Shown piece by piece: positions 6,463 to 6,576 of a DNA stretch of 6,576 nt (position 1 is the stretch's first letter; each line of letters starts with the position of its first letter). Source of the DNA: an uncultured Corynebacterium sp. (lineage in GTDB: Bacteria; Actinomycetota; Actinomycetes; Mycobacteriales; Mycobacteriaceae). The stretch is from contig CALZCR010000101.1 of NCBI GenBank assembly GCA_945631445.1, forward strand, positions 1 to 6,576, written 5' to 3'. A program made the position numbers and the translations under genes. Below the pieces are notes generated by a model. That model had not been told where the DNA came from, did not search any database, and was given only the letters and a program-made list of their open reading frames with translations.

Positions 6463-6576
6463 TCAGGTGACCCATTTTCTCCATGGCTCGCTCCCACAAC
6501 GGGAACCGTCGACGGCTGCCCCTTATGGTCACCCCCATCTCTCTGACACCAGAATGGCGTACTTCTTTGAGGCTAC
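6436..6576. other. Unassigned right-edge segment, lower GC
   Basis: These 141 bases are less GC-rich (about 55% by rough count) than the coding regions. They hold the promoter described separately, a perfect 10-bp palindrome CCGTCGACGG (6506-6515), and a distant inverted pair GGTGACC (6466-6472) / GGTCACC (6527-6533). Three frames run open to the edge: a rightward one from GTG 6467 (begins VTHFLHG), one from ATG 6483 (begins MARSHNG), and a leftward one ending at TAG 6460-6458 (ends ERAMEKMGHLN). None has a good Shine-Dalgarno or family signature, so no gene is called. Confidence 0.5.

Noticed and set aside
6501..6530. SigH-type promoter (GGGAAC followed by a GTT-type -10)
   Set aside because: GGGAAC is present at 6501-6506 but no GTT lies at the required 17-19 base spacing.
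6458..6576. Leftward partial gene ending at TAG 6458
   Set aside because: Only 38 codons are visible with no recognisable family, and a competing rightward frame is equally open, so no CDS was called.

Overview
This is a 6.6 kb, high-GC, densely coding window. It looks like the chromosome of an actinobacterium in the Corynebacterium / Mycobacteriales group. The evidence is the set of actinobacterial families DUF3039 and DUF3099, start codons sitting directly behind TAnnnT-type -10 boxes (leaderless genes), GTGA stop/start overlaps, and strong G/C at third codon positions. From memory, a similar gene order (helicase, DUF3039, DUF3099, methyltransferase, dtd) occurs near sigB/dtxR in corynebacteria. 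That recollection was not checked here.

Layout. Seven protein genes form two divergent sets around a short intergenic region at about 3850-3942. Leftward (minus strand) run DUF3039 (a small putative zinc protein), an SF2 helicase, a 128-base gap with a GC-rich hairpin, a DUF4190-like membrane protein, and a DUF418 membrane protein that runs off the left edge. Rightward (plus strand) run a DUF3099 membrane protein, a class I SAM-dependent methyltransferase with an NPPF motif, and D-aminoacyl-tRNA deacylase (dtd). A good sigma-A-type promoter overlaps the dtd stop codon and reads into the last 140 bases, which are less GC-rich and not clearly assignable.

How the genes may work together. Two pairs are joined by 4-base GTGA overlaps: DUF3039 with the helicase, and DUF3099 with the methyltransferase. 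Members of each pair are therefore probably translated together. DUF3039 is a plausible nucleic-acid-binding partner of the helicase. The methyltransferase and dtd are 10 bases apart, and the dtd Shine-Dalgarno overlaps the methyltransferase stop, which suggests a translation-quality or RNA/protein-modification theme on the right-hand side. DUF4190-like and DUF418 overlap by 11 bases and form a membrane-protein pair of unknown substrate.

No tRNA, rRNA, CRISPR array, insertion sequence or phage gene was recognised. The window looks like conserved chromosomal backbone more than an accessory island. The least understood parts are the helicase C-terminal half, the DUF3039-helicase partnership, the methyltransferase substrate, and the right edge.
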